Positions 37,483 to 48,900 of a stretch of 64,000 nt of DNA are shown here, one piece after another. The stretch's first letter is position 1, and each line of letters opens with the position of its first letter. Location of the stretch: positions 1,487,501-1,551,500 of the forward strand of contig NW_024104532.1 of assembly GCF_003945595.2 (NCBI RefSeq), in the 5' to 3' direction. This stretch comes from Pipra filicauda (lineage: Eukaryota > Chordata > Aves > Passeriformes > Pipridae). The notes beneath the pieces are model-generated. The model saw only the letters and a list, made by a program, of their open reading frames with translations. It did no database searches and was not told the origin of the DNA. A program made the translations under genes and the position numbers.

Positions 37483-38037
37483 GAGTGGCTGATGTCCAAT
37501 CTGAATCCATATTGGAATGCCTCCAGATCTTGCAGATGTGGGTTCAGGACTTCATGATCCTGAGTCGGCTGGAGTCCGTAGGAAGATTCCCACTGGCTCC
37601 ACTGATCACTAGATTTGGGTCTGCTTGAAGAGCCCTTGGCTGAGCAGTGGTTAAGGTTAAGGATATATATATATATATAACTTGGAAAAAAGAGTAAATA
37701 GAGGGGAATGCGATGTAAGCTTGAAACTATTAAAAGAGTGCAAATGTGAGGACCACCGTCTTGGCTGACATACTGGGAAAATGAACTGGGGACCTTCAGA
37801 GTTGGAAGCAAGAGCTTTTTAATATCATGAGCCAAGGTGGTCAGACTGCTGCATGTCTCCCTTCTCTGGGTTTGGGAAAAGAGAGGAGTGCAGGGTGCTC
37901 TCGTGGGTATGGTGTTACCCCAGTCTGACAGGCATAAGGAACTCCTTAGCATTAATTGACAGAGCCACCATTTTAGGAGCAGGGTGATAAATTTAAGGAA
38001 AAAGAAACAAGTTTTGCATCCCTCAACCAATGAACCA
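37483..38037. other. Unassigned sequence between two CR1 pieces
   Basis: This stretch holds an (AT)8 run at 37663-37678. A 186-codon minus-strand open frame (37470-38030) is Ser/Leu-rich and includes a run encoded by the AT repeat, so I do not consider it a gene. Around 37775-37840 the reverse complement has a faint tRNA-like look, too weak to call a tRNA-derived SINE. It may be an old insertion into CR1 or simply diverged CR1. Confidence 0.3.
37663..37678 (+). repeat. (AT)8 microsatellite
   Basis: Perfect AT dinucleotide run within the unassigned stretch between CR1 pieces. Confidence 0.85.
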
Positions 38038-38097
38038 GGTCAGATATAAGACCTTGGAGGTCTTTTTGAACCTAAATGATTCTATAATTCTATTATT
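38038..38097 (+). mobile_element. CR1 LINE tail fragment, plus strand
   Basis: The plus strand reads accttggaggtctttttgaa, then cctaaatgattctataattc and tattattcc, a CR1 3' end. It may be the tail of the same insertion whose inner part is seen at 37340-37480, with about 550 bases of other sequence between. Confidence 0.82.
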
Positions 38098-38189
38098 CCT
38101 TCCCAAATATGGACAGAGTGCTCACACCACAGAATCTTTCTTCCTGGAAGCACTAATACTGACCCTTTTTTCTACCCATTTCTTTCCAG

Positions 38190-38248
38190 GAATTTGATAT
38201 CATGGAGATTTCCACCCTGTTTTCAGATTGGCTGAAGTCGGCCAGCAG
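38190..38248 (+). ncRNA. Possible exon with ATG
   Basis: The acceptor is ttctacccatttctttccag and the donor is GCCAGCAG|gtacac. An ATG at 38202 opens a frame (MEISTLFSDWLKSAS) that leaves two bases. Joined to 41702 it reads on for ten more codons (through NGYVLVKGH) to TGA, giving a 25-codon small open frame. This could be a lncRNA with an incidental short ORF, or the start of a gene whose later exons I missed. It begins about 95 bases after a CR1 tail. Confidence 0.2.
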
Positions 38249-40897
38249 GTACACAAGTTGTTAAATGGAAAGAATGACAAACATGATGATCTCACAAGCT
38301 TTCTTTCCTTAGTAAATTCAGTCAAAAGAGACATTTATTTACATATTCCCAGTGGCATACAAATTTGACTCAGGTGGAGAGCCTGCTTGTTCCCATAACA
38401 CCAAGAAACTTCAGAGAAATTTAGGTTAAAAGCTCTGTTGTTTCAAAACTGCATGTTTGCTGCTTACTTTGTTCCTTTGCTTGGCTGTAAAGCAAGAATA
38501 TAACACGCTGTTGATGCTGCAAGCCTTGCTTTCAGATCCTTGCAAACATCTGCTTGTTTTATATTCCAAATGCTGCTTACAGTATAAAATCATATCCCAA
38601 ACAAAAGATATTTCTCTATAAATAAGGAACCAATTAATGTCATAAAGGCTAAACTAATATATTAAAAGAAAAACAAAAACAAGAAGAGGAAAGCAAATGT
38701 GGCTGAACTGTGAGAATCTGATAGTGCTGCTGATGTCCAGGGTAAGGCTGTTGGCTGCAGCCAGTGTGGGTTGTGACTGAATTTACTCAGTTCTGTACAA
38801 ACAGTGGATCAGAGAGGGGTTTTCTGATAATTTTTTTCAAAAGTACAAATGTGATGCTGGAAAGCCCCAATGGATGTTGTTTCATGGCAGTGACATAAGA
38901 TGGGGCTAAAATCTTTGCAAACTTAGTACTGTAGGTGCCTTAGCAGACTTAGTAATATCACAGCAGGGAACAGCAACGTCACATCTGGAACATTATAAAA
39001 TTGGCAATGCTGAAAAGGCATTAGTAAACATTATTAAGAATTCCTTGCAGGCAATTAGACTGCAACAATATCTTTGGAGAAAGGTTTTTTTTTTTCCTTT
39101 TGCGTCTTTATTTCTATCTTGCTAATGAGGGACTAATGAGCCACAGACTTGTTACCTAGGAGGAATATCTCAACAAAGCTCTAGTGAACTTAAAACCAGT
39201 ATTTACAGACTGATGACTGTTCACATTCATTATATGTTTTAAATGAGGAGGGACTACAGTAAAAAAAAAAAAGGAAACAAGTTGTTCCTAGCTAAGAGAC
39301 TTCTGAAACTCTAAATGTCAGAAGTTTCCTAATGTTGAGGTTAGGGCCTTCCACCTTTCCCACCATTTAAGGCTAAGCACAGTTATGTGTTACCAAAATA
39401 TTAGTCTTTGACCATTGCAAAACCCACTTCAATCATTTCAAGAGCTTTTTGTTTTGTTTTGGTTTGGTTTTTTTAATTCCTTAGGAAGCCAGGCCAGTAA
39501 GTACAACCTGTAAGGACTATCTCTGTAGGGGCACATCAGCATATGCCTGTTTCAGTCAGCTCCTGTTCACAATATTTTTGTGAACACAGTGTCTGTCTTT
39601 TTCTGGCTTCCTAATCTTAACTATCTGAAGAGCTGCTGATAAGACAGTGGAGAATCTCCAGCAGAGCACACTTACAGTTCCAGGCACAAGGAAATCACTC
39701 AGAGCTTATCAGCAGCTCTGATACCAGCCTGGAGATTAGGGCACAGGGATGGGACTTGGGAGCCATGGCTAAAATGAGTTGCTCTGCTACACTGTTCCTG
39801 TGTGCCCTTGAGCAAGCCATGTATGGGGAGCTTTTTAAAAAAATCTCTCTTTTACAGGCTGGAGACCTAAACCCATCCTGAGACATCAGGCTGGGTAGCC
39901 CATGGATTGAGACAAACATCTCTAGGATGCACCCTCAGGAGTACTGAGCATAGAGACCTTTGCAACTGGATCCCATTCAGTGCTCAAACGCACCCTTAAT
40001 GTCAAGTGAGGGAGATTTGGTCACCAAAGAGCACAGTCATCCAGAACAGAGTGTGTGTGACCACACAGCAAATCTGCTTCACCTTCCTCTCCTCTTCCCA
40101 CTCCATATGATCTTCATACAGTCAAGACATGGTGGCAAAAGCAGTTTCACAGGGTCTTTGCTCACTGAGACAGCGAGTGTGCAAACACTTTTTTATTTAG
40201 AAACAGCTGTTTGACATCATTCCCTTTGTGGAGATGCATAAAAAGTTCTTGTTTATTCTCAAGAACAAGTTAGGAAACCTTGAATGTTGCCACAGAAGAG
40301 TTCTTGTCTGCTCACTTTCTCTTGAATTTTCCAGGGTTATTTTCTCTTGGGATGTCTCGTTAAGTTGTTTAAGTTGCCACTTCCTCTGGCATTTTGGACT
40401 TTTCACCTTGACCCTCTTATCCTTGGCTTCTCCCTTTTCCCAGTCTGTATCCCACATGCTTATTTGTTTTATCTGCTCTGCTACAGAAGCCATTGTGTTC
40501 ACTGGGAGCTGATGTCTGGGACTTGGCACCCACCACAGGACTAACAAAGGACCCTAATCCAGGCTTTTGAACTGTTCATCCACACAGCTTCACATCAGCT
40601 GTGCAGGGACGTAAACCTGCGATTGCCAGGCACAGGGTGGCTGTCCCACCTGTTCCATCATTTCTCCACCTTATGTGCACTCACTCTGAGGACTGTAAGC
40701 AATTACTCTGCTAGGTACTAAATACAATATGCAGCACATGGTAGTGTAAAATTATGGAATTTGGAGGTTTTAATGAGCTCAGGTGCAATACAAAAGAACT
40801 TTTTTTTTTTTCCTGTCCATAAAATTATATGGCTTGGAATCAGGGGTTTATACAGCCCTGGACAAAACCATTTTATTTAAAGGGTGGGTATATATGC
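38249..40897. other. No gene seen
   Basis: AT-leaning sequence with A and T runs (39085-39096, 39261-39272). Overlapping frames on both strands at 40197-40547 are mirror images of one another's open region and not evidence of a gene. Confidence 0.6.
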
Positions 40898-40919
40898 GGG
40901 GGGGTGGGGTGGGGGTGGG
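40898..40919 (+). other. G-quadruplex motif
   Basis: Four G-tracts of 7, 4, 5 and 3 separated by single T loops, a pattern expected to form a very stable parallel quadruplex on the plus strand. It is followed at 40922-40936 by an (ACA)n tract. No gene is firmly placed beside it. Confidence 0.8.
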
Positions 40920-40921
40920 AA

Positions 40922-40936
40922 TACAACAACAACAAC
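40922..40936 (+). repeat. (ACA)5 microsatellite
   Basis: A short trinucleotide repeat, tacaacaacaacaacacc, directly after the G-quadruplex motif. Confidence 0.85.
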
Positions 40937-41701
40937 ACCCTAGCCCAGCACAATTATATGCAGATTTGTTCATAAATCTGGGCTAGAGCAGATGTGCTGC
41001 ACATGTTGAAAATCCAGAGCGTGTTGCTGGAACTTAAAACGTAAACATGAACCTGTTTCCAAAGAGGAAAATCTGCTCACAGCGAGGAGCTGACCCCGTG
41101 CTTTAAACAAAGATCAAGTCCGTTCTGCCTATTGTGCCTTTGCCATGTGTTTACCTTCCTTGCTCGGTGCCTAGGGTAGCTTAAGGAATAGCCAAAAGAA
41201 AAGAAGCAATATACTTAGGTCTGAAAAGAGCCAGTGGCACTGCGGGCTTAAGAAGACAAGAGGTAGGATGTGACCCAACTCATCTGGCTATCAAGGGTCC
41301 TATTAGACTGGGTCAGCAGTATCATGCCAGATCTCTCATCTGTATTTTTAGATGCTTGAAGTCTTTTGCCCTGTAGCTAAATCTTGTGGAAAAACATAAC
41401 TGCACTTCACAGTGGGTAAGGCTGTAAGAAATACACTGCTTTAAATACAAGCCTGCACTCTGTAGGTAGTTGGAAGTGGAGTTTCTGTAGCTGGCTGAGT
41501 GATTAAATTTCTTTGGAGGGTAGCAGGGCATGTTCTTGAAGACCCCACACCTGGACTGAGTGCCACCATACTTGCTCTTCTTAATAGTGGCAAGCTGAAA
41601 TGCTGGCAGCCCCTCCCATCCAAGGCTGTGAGCTTCCAGATTTTGGCATGGTTGATGCATTTGCTCTTTTCCTGTTTATTTATTTTTTTTTATTTTGTCA
41701 G

Positions 41702-41781
41702 AAATGGCTATGTGTTGGTCAAGGGACACTGAGAATACAAAGTACTTTCTTCCTGACCCTTGAAAAAGATTAGCTCTCCAG
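41702..41781 (+). ncRNA. Possible non-coding exon
   Basis: An 80-base interval lies between a very strong acceptor (tttattttttttattttgtcag) and a strong donor (CTCTCCAG|gtaagc). Every plus-strand frame has a stop, so it is not an internal coding exon. In the phase left by 38190-38248 it ends a 25-codon frame at 41730-41732. An AATAAA at 42341-42346 could end a transcript if the donor is not used. Confidence 0.18.
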
Positions 41782-42745
41782 GTAAGCGACCAAGGTCACT
41801 TTGTAGTTAATATGAGGCTGCTTACATCCCGTCTGCTCCCACTGGGTGTTGAGACAAAGAAAAGAGTTCATTCTCCATCACCAGGCATGATGATGCCATG
41901 ACCTGCATGAATACAGAGGTTCCAGCTCCCTTTCTTCTTCTGGAGGACACTGGTGGTGGGTGTGGTCATCTGTGTGCCTGTGCTTGAATTCTCTTATCTC
42001 TCCATGGAAGATGTTAGATTAAGGCATGAGGTTGAAATCTGTGCTCATCCGCTTATCCCTACAGGCTGGGCTGCTGGTGATGTTAAGAACTGTATTTAGG
42101 ACTCATGGACACATTTGTGCCTCTCCTTGTGCTGGCAGTCAGCTGCAATACCCTGCTTATGGGAGGAGGGCATTTGCCTGGTGGTTTCAGAGCTTGAGAA
42201 ACTCTCACCTCTCTGGTAAACTGCTCACGTTTTATTTTGCTTTAAATCAAAGAGGGAATGACTGTTAAAAATAGTCAAGTTGACGTAGATGTGGATTATG
42301 TCAGAAAGGGAATGAGCAGTTTATGCTCAGAACAGTCACAAATAAAACATATTTCTTTGGTTAGCAGAAGGTAAGAGAGATGTGTATCTGTCTCAGCCTC
42401 CTACTTATTGCACCTTTCTTGCCTAATGCCTTCTTTTGCCACCAAAGGCAGGGATTGGGCTGCCCTGCCAAAGGTGTTACGAACATTAAACCTGCCAAGG
42501 GCAGTGAGGTACCTCCATGCTCTGATGAACAGAGCTGAACAGGTATTGTGATCACTAACTGAAAATGGGTTTTCATTTTAGAAACGCTCACATGTACAAA
42601 CTAATAAGGGTTTTATAGTTTTGAAGCCCAAAAGCTCCTACCACTGAGAGTACACAGATCAGGCACCACAACACACGGACGAAGGGGAAAGGGCTGTCAG
42701 TGCTGACAAGTTCACCTTAAACTGGAAAATTTTAAATGTTCCCAG

Positions 42746-42803
42746 TGGCCCACCTATTTGTCCTTCCACATGAAGACTGTGCAATCCATTGCCCGCAAAT
42801 ATG
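42746..42803 (+). CDS. Possible short exon
   Basis: The acceptor is ttttaaatgttcccag and the donor is AAATATG|gtaagag. One frame is open (19 codons and one base), reading WPTYLSFHMKTVQSIARKY. It does not join in phase with the exon candidate at 38190. It lies at the left edge of an AT-rich block that may be conserved for other reasons. Confidence 0.12.
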
Positions 42804-42819
42804 GTAAGAGGAAGAAAAG

Positions 42820-43170
42820 ATGCATTATTATTAATAAATGAATGGAGCTATTTGCTATTTATTATTTAAGCCCTCGATACTGGCAGGCTTTAGTGATACA
42901 TGAAATATAGGCAAGTAATTTATTTATTAGGGAAAATAATGATTTTTGTCCCCCCCCCATTCTAGAGCCCTCTTTGACCCAAAACAGCAGGGGTTTATCA
43001 AATACAAATACGATGACTTGTTATTTTAGAGTCTTTCAGAGCACTGTAACTGACAACCTTTTTAACATAAGTACATTGAACAAATAATTTATAGAAGTAT
43101 TCTGGGAATATTTTAGGGTGTTTTATTACTACTTCTGAAAGCTATGGCATGTTATTGATTTTGGTGTATT
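42820..43170. promoter_or_regulatory. Possible conserved non-coding block
   Basis: AT-rich and repeat-free apart from a C9 run at 42950-42958, with words such as gcattattattaataaatga and gtaatttatttattagg. A splice-flanked short open frame (42746-42803) lies at its left edge. Confidence 0.18.
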
Positions 43171-45954
43171 AATATAACCTAAAAGTGAGGGCACATGCTT
43201 GCCTCCTAATCCAAATCAGCTTTGATGGCAACCCATATATTTTACTGAAAGGAGCCTTGAACTAACGGCAGAGGTTAACAATTACACATCATAGCCAAAA
43301 GTTTAAGATAATGAATTTTGCACATTACACACTGCCCAGCTCCAGCCACAGGAAGTTCCCCACTACTCCCTCCTTGATGTTTCATCCAAATTTCTCCAGT
43401 AGGTATTTCTCAGAATTTTGAAGCCTTATTCTTGCATTTGTATCATGCAATTTACATTGTATTCATGAAGGCTTCCACTGAGGAAGTGTAATCATCATTA
43501 CTGTTTTCTTTATACCATAGAAATAGTGTACTTCTCTTAAATGGAATTGCTTGCTTGCTTTATATTTTTTCATGTATGTGTGTGTGTGTATACACAGTCA
43601 TAGGTAAATATAACAATAGGTGTGATATGTACGTTACTGGACGTGGGTATTTCTCTATTTCATTTTCTACTGCCTGGGGGCTAATGCTCCTGAGCACTAG
43701 AGAGGTGTTCAGTTCCTCTCTCTGCCTCTCTCCCTCTGTCCAAAGGCTCCAGAGCAGCTTCAGTGCAGTGTGCCAGGAAAATTGGTGCCTCTAGCCCTTG
43801 CTTTGTGGTGACCTGGGTACCTGTCTGTTTAATGCTTCAGTGAAACTGGACCAATTCACCTGGCTGCTGAAAACTTCCAACAGCACCAATGCCCAGTCCT
43901 TGCCATCATGGTGCATATGTCAGCCAAAGTCATCAGAGGACTTTCCAAACCTCACCACCTAATGTGGACTCATTTTTTTTCCACTTCCCAAGTTTTCTCA
44001 GTAACCTCTGCTGACAGTTATTTTCACCATGGTTAACTCAGTTCTGGAGGACTTTTTATCTCATGTTTAATTCTTGGCTTTAAAAAGGAATGGTGGACAG
44101 TTTTAAGTGCCTTGACATAGCAATGGTGTGAACTAGAGTTCTTCTCTAGCTGCACTTTCTTAAGAGCATCCTGATTGTTTGATTGCCATTATCTCCACCC
44201 TCTTTCAACAAGCAATTGTTCTTCTATCTCGTCTTTATGTTTTCCTGGTCACTCAGTGGTGCCATCAGTGATGGCTTGGCCGTGGGAACTCCTGATTCTG
44301 CCCAATCTGTCAGGTGGGCAGAGCCTTTTGGGACAGCTCTGCAGCACTGGGGGCCAGTAATGAGGAACAGACATTCAGCTTCAACATCAGAGTGAAGGAG
44401 AAAAGTGAGGAGAGCTGGTAAAGAAAAAAATCCCTCCAGATTTGCACCATGATTCAAACTTTCAGGAAACTCCCTGGCTGGAGCAGTCATGTGTCACTTG
44501 TGCTCCACTTCACCAGCTCTGGCCCCTTATTGCCCTCTCTTGCTGTTGCCAGCAGGGATATACCAGGATCACAGTGCCATCACTGCTGCTGCTTAGATTA
44601 GGAGAGAAAAGCATGGGGCACTCCTGGAAAAGACTTTTAAGTCTTGAGGTCCTGTTGTCCTCAAAGCCAAAAAGACCCTTGCCTACCTTTGCAGCATGAT
44701 TTCTGTTTAAAAAGCCTGTGCATGGAAGTGTGTGACGTGGACTGAGAAGTATGCATTAAAATGGCATAAAATATGGGCTTTTTTTTTTTCTTTTATTATT
44801 TGGTTAAGGAATTCAATCAAAATAACTCTGGAGGGGGAAAAAAACATACAGATCTTGAGGGGCATGGAACAGGCCATCTGGCTGAACATGCTGCCCGTTA
44901 AAATGTACCTTAATCCCCACTTCCTGCTTTTTTTGCCATATGTTTTGCTGTGTGAAAAATCAGGTACAAAGTGGTGCCCTAAAAAGGTGACTCCTAATTA
45001 AATCCAAAAGAAGCATTTTATATTCATCATCGTAGATTTACTCACATCTTTATTTTCCAATAAAATGTGCTTGCTCCTGCTGTCCTTGTGGCGTGACTGA
45101 TGTCACTTCCCACCCAAGAAGTTTCTGGAGGAAGGACTCTTTCTTCCTGTTTTTTTACACAATTTAAAATTCTTTTGATGGTGAAACTCCAACACTATTT
45201 GTGTCCTGGTGTAGTTAATGCCCTCATTCTCAAAGGAGGAACACCAAGGGCCTTGAGTTGAAATAGAAGTTATACCCTGTACACCTGCTTCCTTTGCAGT
45301 CAACATTTAATGATTTGCAAATAGTAAAAATATACCAGGAGAGGAGAGAAGAGGCTTAAATGCAGTGCTAAGCAATTGCAAATATAAATTACTTCATGGG
45401 CCTGTTGCAGGCAGGGTTTCATCAGTGCACATTTAGGAACACAATGGTTAGGGCTTGATACCAAGAACCATTTCTTAAACATTGTGATTTTCAAGCTTCA
45501 TAAACTTTTTAAGCTTTCAAAGCAAATTTTCAAGCCCTGGTTAATTCAGTGGTCTTCCTGCAAGTTGGTCCAGACTTTTAATGTGGCTTTGGGGCCTGAA
45601 CTTGTTTCTCACACTTTCACAGAATTAGACCAAGACAGGGGCCCTTTGTAAAGGTCTGTCAAACCCTCTAAAAGCTAATGGGAGCCAAGGACCTTGAAAA
45701 TCTTTAAATAAATCCAACCCTTCATACAGTGCATCCCTTGCGTAGGATAGTCCAGAACAGTGGTAGGACAAGCAGAGAGTCTGTCCCATGTCCCTTGTTT
45801 AGTGGGATATAAACAGACCCACTACAGTATCCTATTTCCTAATGTGCAATAGACTGCACGAACTGCAGCACTCCTTTCCTCCAGGTGCACCTGATAGAGA
45901 GAGCTCCTGTTGTTGTTTCAGGTTCTCTATTTTTAGGTTCAGTAGATTTTATTT
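43171..45954. other. No gene seen
   Basis: Short overlapping frames on both strands only. A TG repeat at 43574 is listed separately. Confidence 0.6.
43574..43591 (+). repeat. (TG)n microsatellite
   Basis: Run of TG dinucleotides (tgtatgtgtgtgtgtgtata), a potential Z-DNA former. Confidence 0.8.
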
Positions 45955-46290
45955 GGTTTTTTCCTACCCTGTGAACACAGGCACCAGGTAGTCAATAACA
46001 ATCGCTCCATTAAAAAGGAAAAATAAAATCTTCAGTCTTTGCTGCACACACTTGGAATAAAAAAAAAATGAAGTGGAAAAGATGAAGGGAAAAACGGATG
46101 CCAAATGTTGTTTTACATGTCACAGAGGCTGCTGTTCTATAGACTCATGTCTTTGTATGAGTTCAAGTAAAATGTTACCAAGGAGGCGCATTCTAATGCA
46201 TTCTTATTCCATTCTTTGATATTATCACTTCTGAAAATCCAAATGCTTATTTGACAGCTGCATTATCTTAAATTAACATTTGGCTTCCAG
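45955..46290. promoter_or_regulatory. Possible conserved non-coding block
   Basis: Repeat-free AT-rich sequence with closely spaced motif-like words (caataacaatcgctccattaa, ccattctttgatatt, ttgacagctgcattatc). It contains a SOX-type aacaat, a TCF-type ctttga and a TGACAG MEIS/TGIF-type site. No open frame is convincing here. Confidence 0.22.
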
Positions 46291-47729
46291 TGTGAGAACA
46301 TTCTGGCCCAGACAGGACTCTCCTGAGGTTACAAGCAAATCAATAGGAGGGCCAGGAATAGAAGTCAAATAGGCCTCGTGCACTCCTTTTAGCTCCCAGA
46401 CTTCCTTCAGCTCAAAATCACATTGCTCCTGAACCCACAGCCAGGTGAACACTGGGAGTTTAGTCCCAGAAAGGACGAGCTCCAGTTCCTCCTCTCTCAC
46501 TGCCTGGAAGTGCTTGGTTGGTGTACAGCACCTCCCTGGGCTGTACCTCCCTTAATGCTGCTACTTCTACTGTCTCTGCAAAAAAGCTCAAAAACCCACT
46601 GCATGTCTTCTGCTCCTTCAGCGTTCAGCTCTGAGCACCAGTCACAACTGGTTTGTGTTCCCTGCCTGCTTCTGCCATTGAAGCTTTATTTAGGCTTGAT
46701 AGTGAGCGAAACAGTCAGGTGTAAGATTTTAGGTCTCCGCTCAGACGAATCGCGCACGGTACATGCCGAGCAGCCCGAGTGTTTACAACAGCCTGTGACA
46801 GAACATGTTACTCATTGTGACTTGAGGCACTGCCATGGAAATATGGCACATTGCACAGAAATTGCTTCTGCAGCAAGCTGAAAGTTGAGTTATAAGGGTG
46901 TGCTACCGGATTAACCCACTGGTGTGCAATCCAACCTGATACCAGCAGCAAGGATTTATTACCCACCGTGACTTTCAGTCACATCACAGCTCACAATGAA
47001 GTTGTGGGGTGTGTAGGTGTGTGTTTCTGTCCATGTGTGTCCAGAGGTATGTGTGCCATTGCTGTGAGGGACAGAGTGACCGAGCTATATGGGAGCTGGC
47101 AGTGAGTTCCCTGGGTGCAGCACTGCTTCGAGAGCCCTTTGCAGTGTACCACGGCACCTGCTTGGGATTAAAATCTCTTGGGGTGCTTAGCCTGCAGATT
47201 ATTTGTGTCATGGGAAGGCACTTGAGGATGAACGAATTTGTGTCTCAGTTACACAGGTGGAGCCCGTTGAGGTTTTGGAGTAACTGGAGGTTGTGGTAGG
47301 TGCCAAAGGCTTTGACATTCAAATCACCAGCCCTGTGAATATCCAAATTACATCCTCTCTGCTGATGTTGATACTCAGATTGCCATTTTGTTTCAAAGCT
47401 GTTGGTGTTTTGGGGAGATATGAACACCTGTCCAGGGGGGACTGGACTAAGATCTCATCTTCTCAGTTTGCATTAGTCTGGGAAACTGCTGACAACCAGC
47501 ACAGACTCAGCCACAGTTTGCCACTGTTACTCATTTCTTACCTGAAATTAAAATAACAAAAAGTTCTGTACTTCATTGCTAACTGGGATCAGCTGTGATT
47601 GACCCCTTTTTGGCCACACAAATAGTTTAGAAAAAAGCAAAATATTTCTACTTTTCCTTGCAGCTGTTTGATCAGTGTCCCATCCCCCCTTCACTTCAAT
47701 CCTGTGAAATGCAAATAGTCAGTTTGTCA

Positions 47730-47960
47730 GGAAATGTTGGTTTTCTCAATTACCAGCCTGTGGATAACCAGCTCACCATTGTACCTGGCAATAACGACCA
47801 AGTTTTAATGTAATGTAAAAAACCCCCAACTAGTGAGGTAATTAACCAGTTATTATATGATAATGACTATGCACTTGCATGCTTGATGTCATTAAAAACT
47901 TTTAATATGTGCCTCTTTGTGATCTGTTAAAACAATTAAGAGGTTCTGAGGGTTCAGGCT
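47730..47960. promoter_or_regulatory. Possible conserved non-coding block
   Basis: Contains tcaattacc, a TAATTA at 47839-47844 and several AT-rich factor-like words (ttttaatgtaatgt, gataatgac, aacaattaag) with no repeat or open frame. It resembles developmental enhancers in texture. Confidence 0.25.
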
Positions 47961-48559
47961 TTTCTTTCTTTTTTCAATTTTTATACATTCAGTTTTTCTT
48001 TCTTTGAGCCCTCTGACATGAAAGCAGTAAAATTACATATGAGACCTAGAAATAGATTTGACTCTTATGTAAATTCTTTGGAGGAGATAGAGGACTGCAG
48101 CCCACACAGCAGTGACCACTGCGACCTGAGCTGTCCTCAGTGGAGCAGAGAGTATTTGTTTTGGATTAAATCACAGAGAGTTAAGAGATACTGTAATTTT
48201 AATCTTTGATTTAGCAGAAGATTTAAGATGCTGCGAGAACAGAACTTCAATACTTTAATTTAAATCTGAGCATGAGTGTTCTTGAAGTAAGTGAAGCTGT
48301 TCCTGTGTTCACGTTAAGCATGTGCTTAACTTAATGTTGCTGAATCAGCTGGGAGCATCTAAACGACTGCCCTTTCTTAATCTTTGAATCCACATAAGAA
48401 ATAGTCTTCATTTCAGTAATCATACCTTGTTGAGATTCTATCCTCAGTGCCCCTATCTAACAGTGTTGGGGGATCAATAACTTCCTACTTCTTCAGAATA
48501 TTTTTTCCTGTATTTAAGACTGCGCTTGTTGCTACAAGAGTCTTTTTCCTCCTCCTTTA

Positions 48560-48900
48560 GATGTCCCTTCCCAGTTGGTAATTTATTATTATTTTAAATA
48601 AGTACACACATAAACATTGCTATTTTAATTAGGGAGAAGCAAACAGAAGTCACAGGCTATAAGGCACTACGAGTATGCTTGCTACTCTCACATTTTAATT
48701 ATTTATTGGAGTAAATAAAATTAAATATTTTCATAGCGATCCAGAACAGGATTTGAAGTAATTACTCTGTCAAATTCATCAAAAATTCTCTCATCAGAAT
48801 AAAAACCTTGATGTCACTGAATAATTTATAGTACAAATACACAGAAATTGTAAAGTATTATAAATAGAAAACTGCAGGGTAAGTGAACATGAATTAGTTA
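48560..48900. promoter_or_regulatory. Possible conserved non-coding block
   Basis: Very AT-rich (gtaatttattattattttaa at the left), with TAATTA at 48626-48631, ttttaattatttattgg at about 48693, and gtaattactctgtcaaattc at about 48758. It is repeat-free and without useful open frames. A candidate homeodomain-regulated element, by inference. Confidence 0.27.

Noticed and set aside
37775..37840. Faint tRNA-like sequence on the minus strand
   Set aside because: Box B match is poor and no cloverleaf can be drawn. At most an old SINE remnant.
37470..38030. Longest open frame in the window, 186 codons, minus strand
   Set aside because: It lies between and partly inside CR1 pieces, encodes an AT-microsatellite-derived Ile/Tyr run, has no domain and no good splice context.
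46423..46881. 152-codon plus-strand frame
   Set aside because: Low-complexity Leu run, no motif, no splice context.
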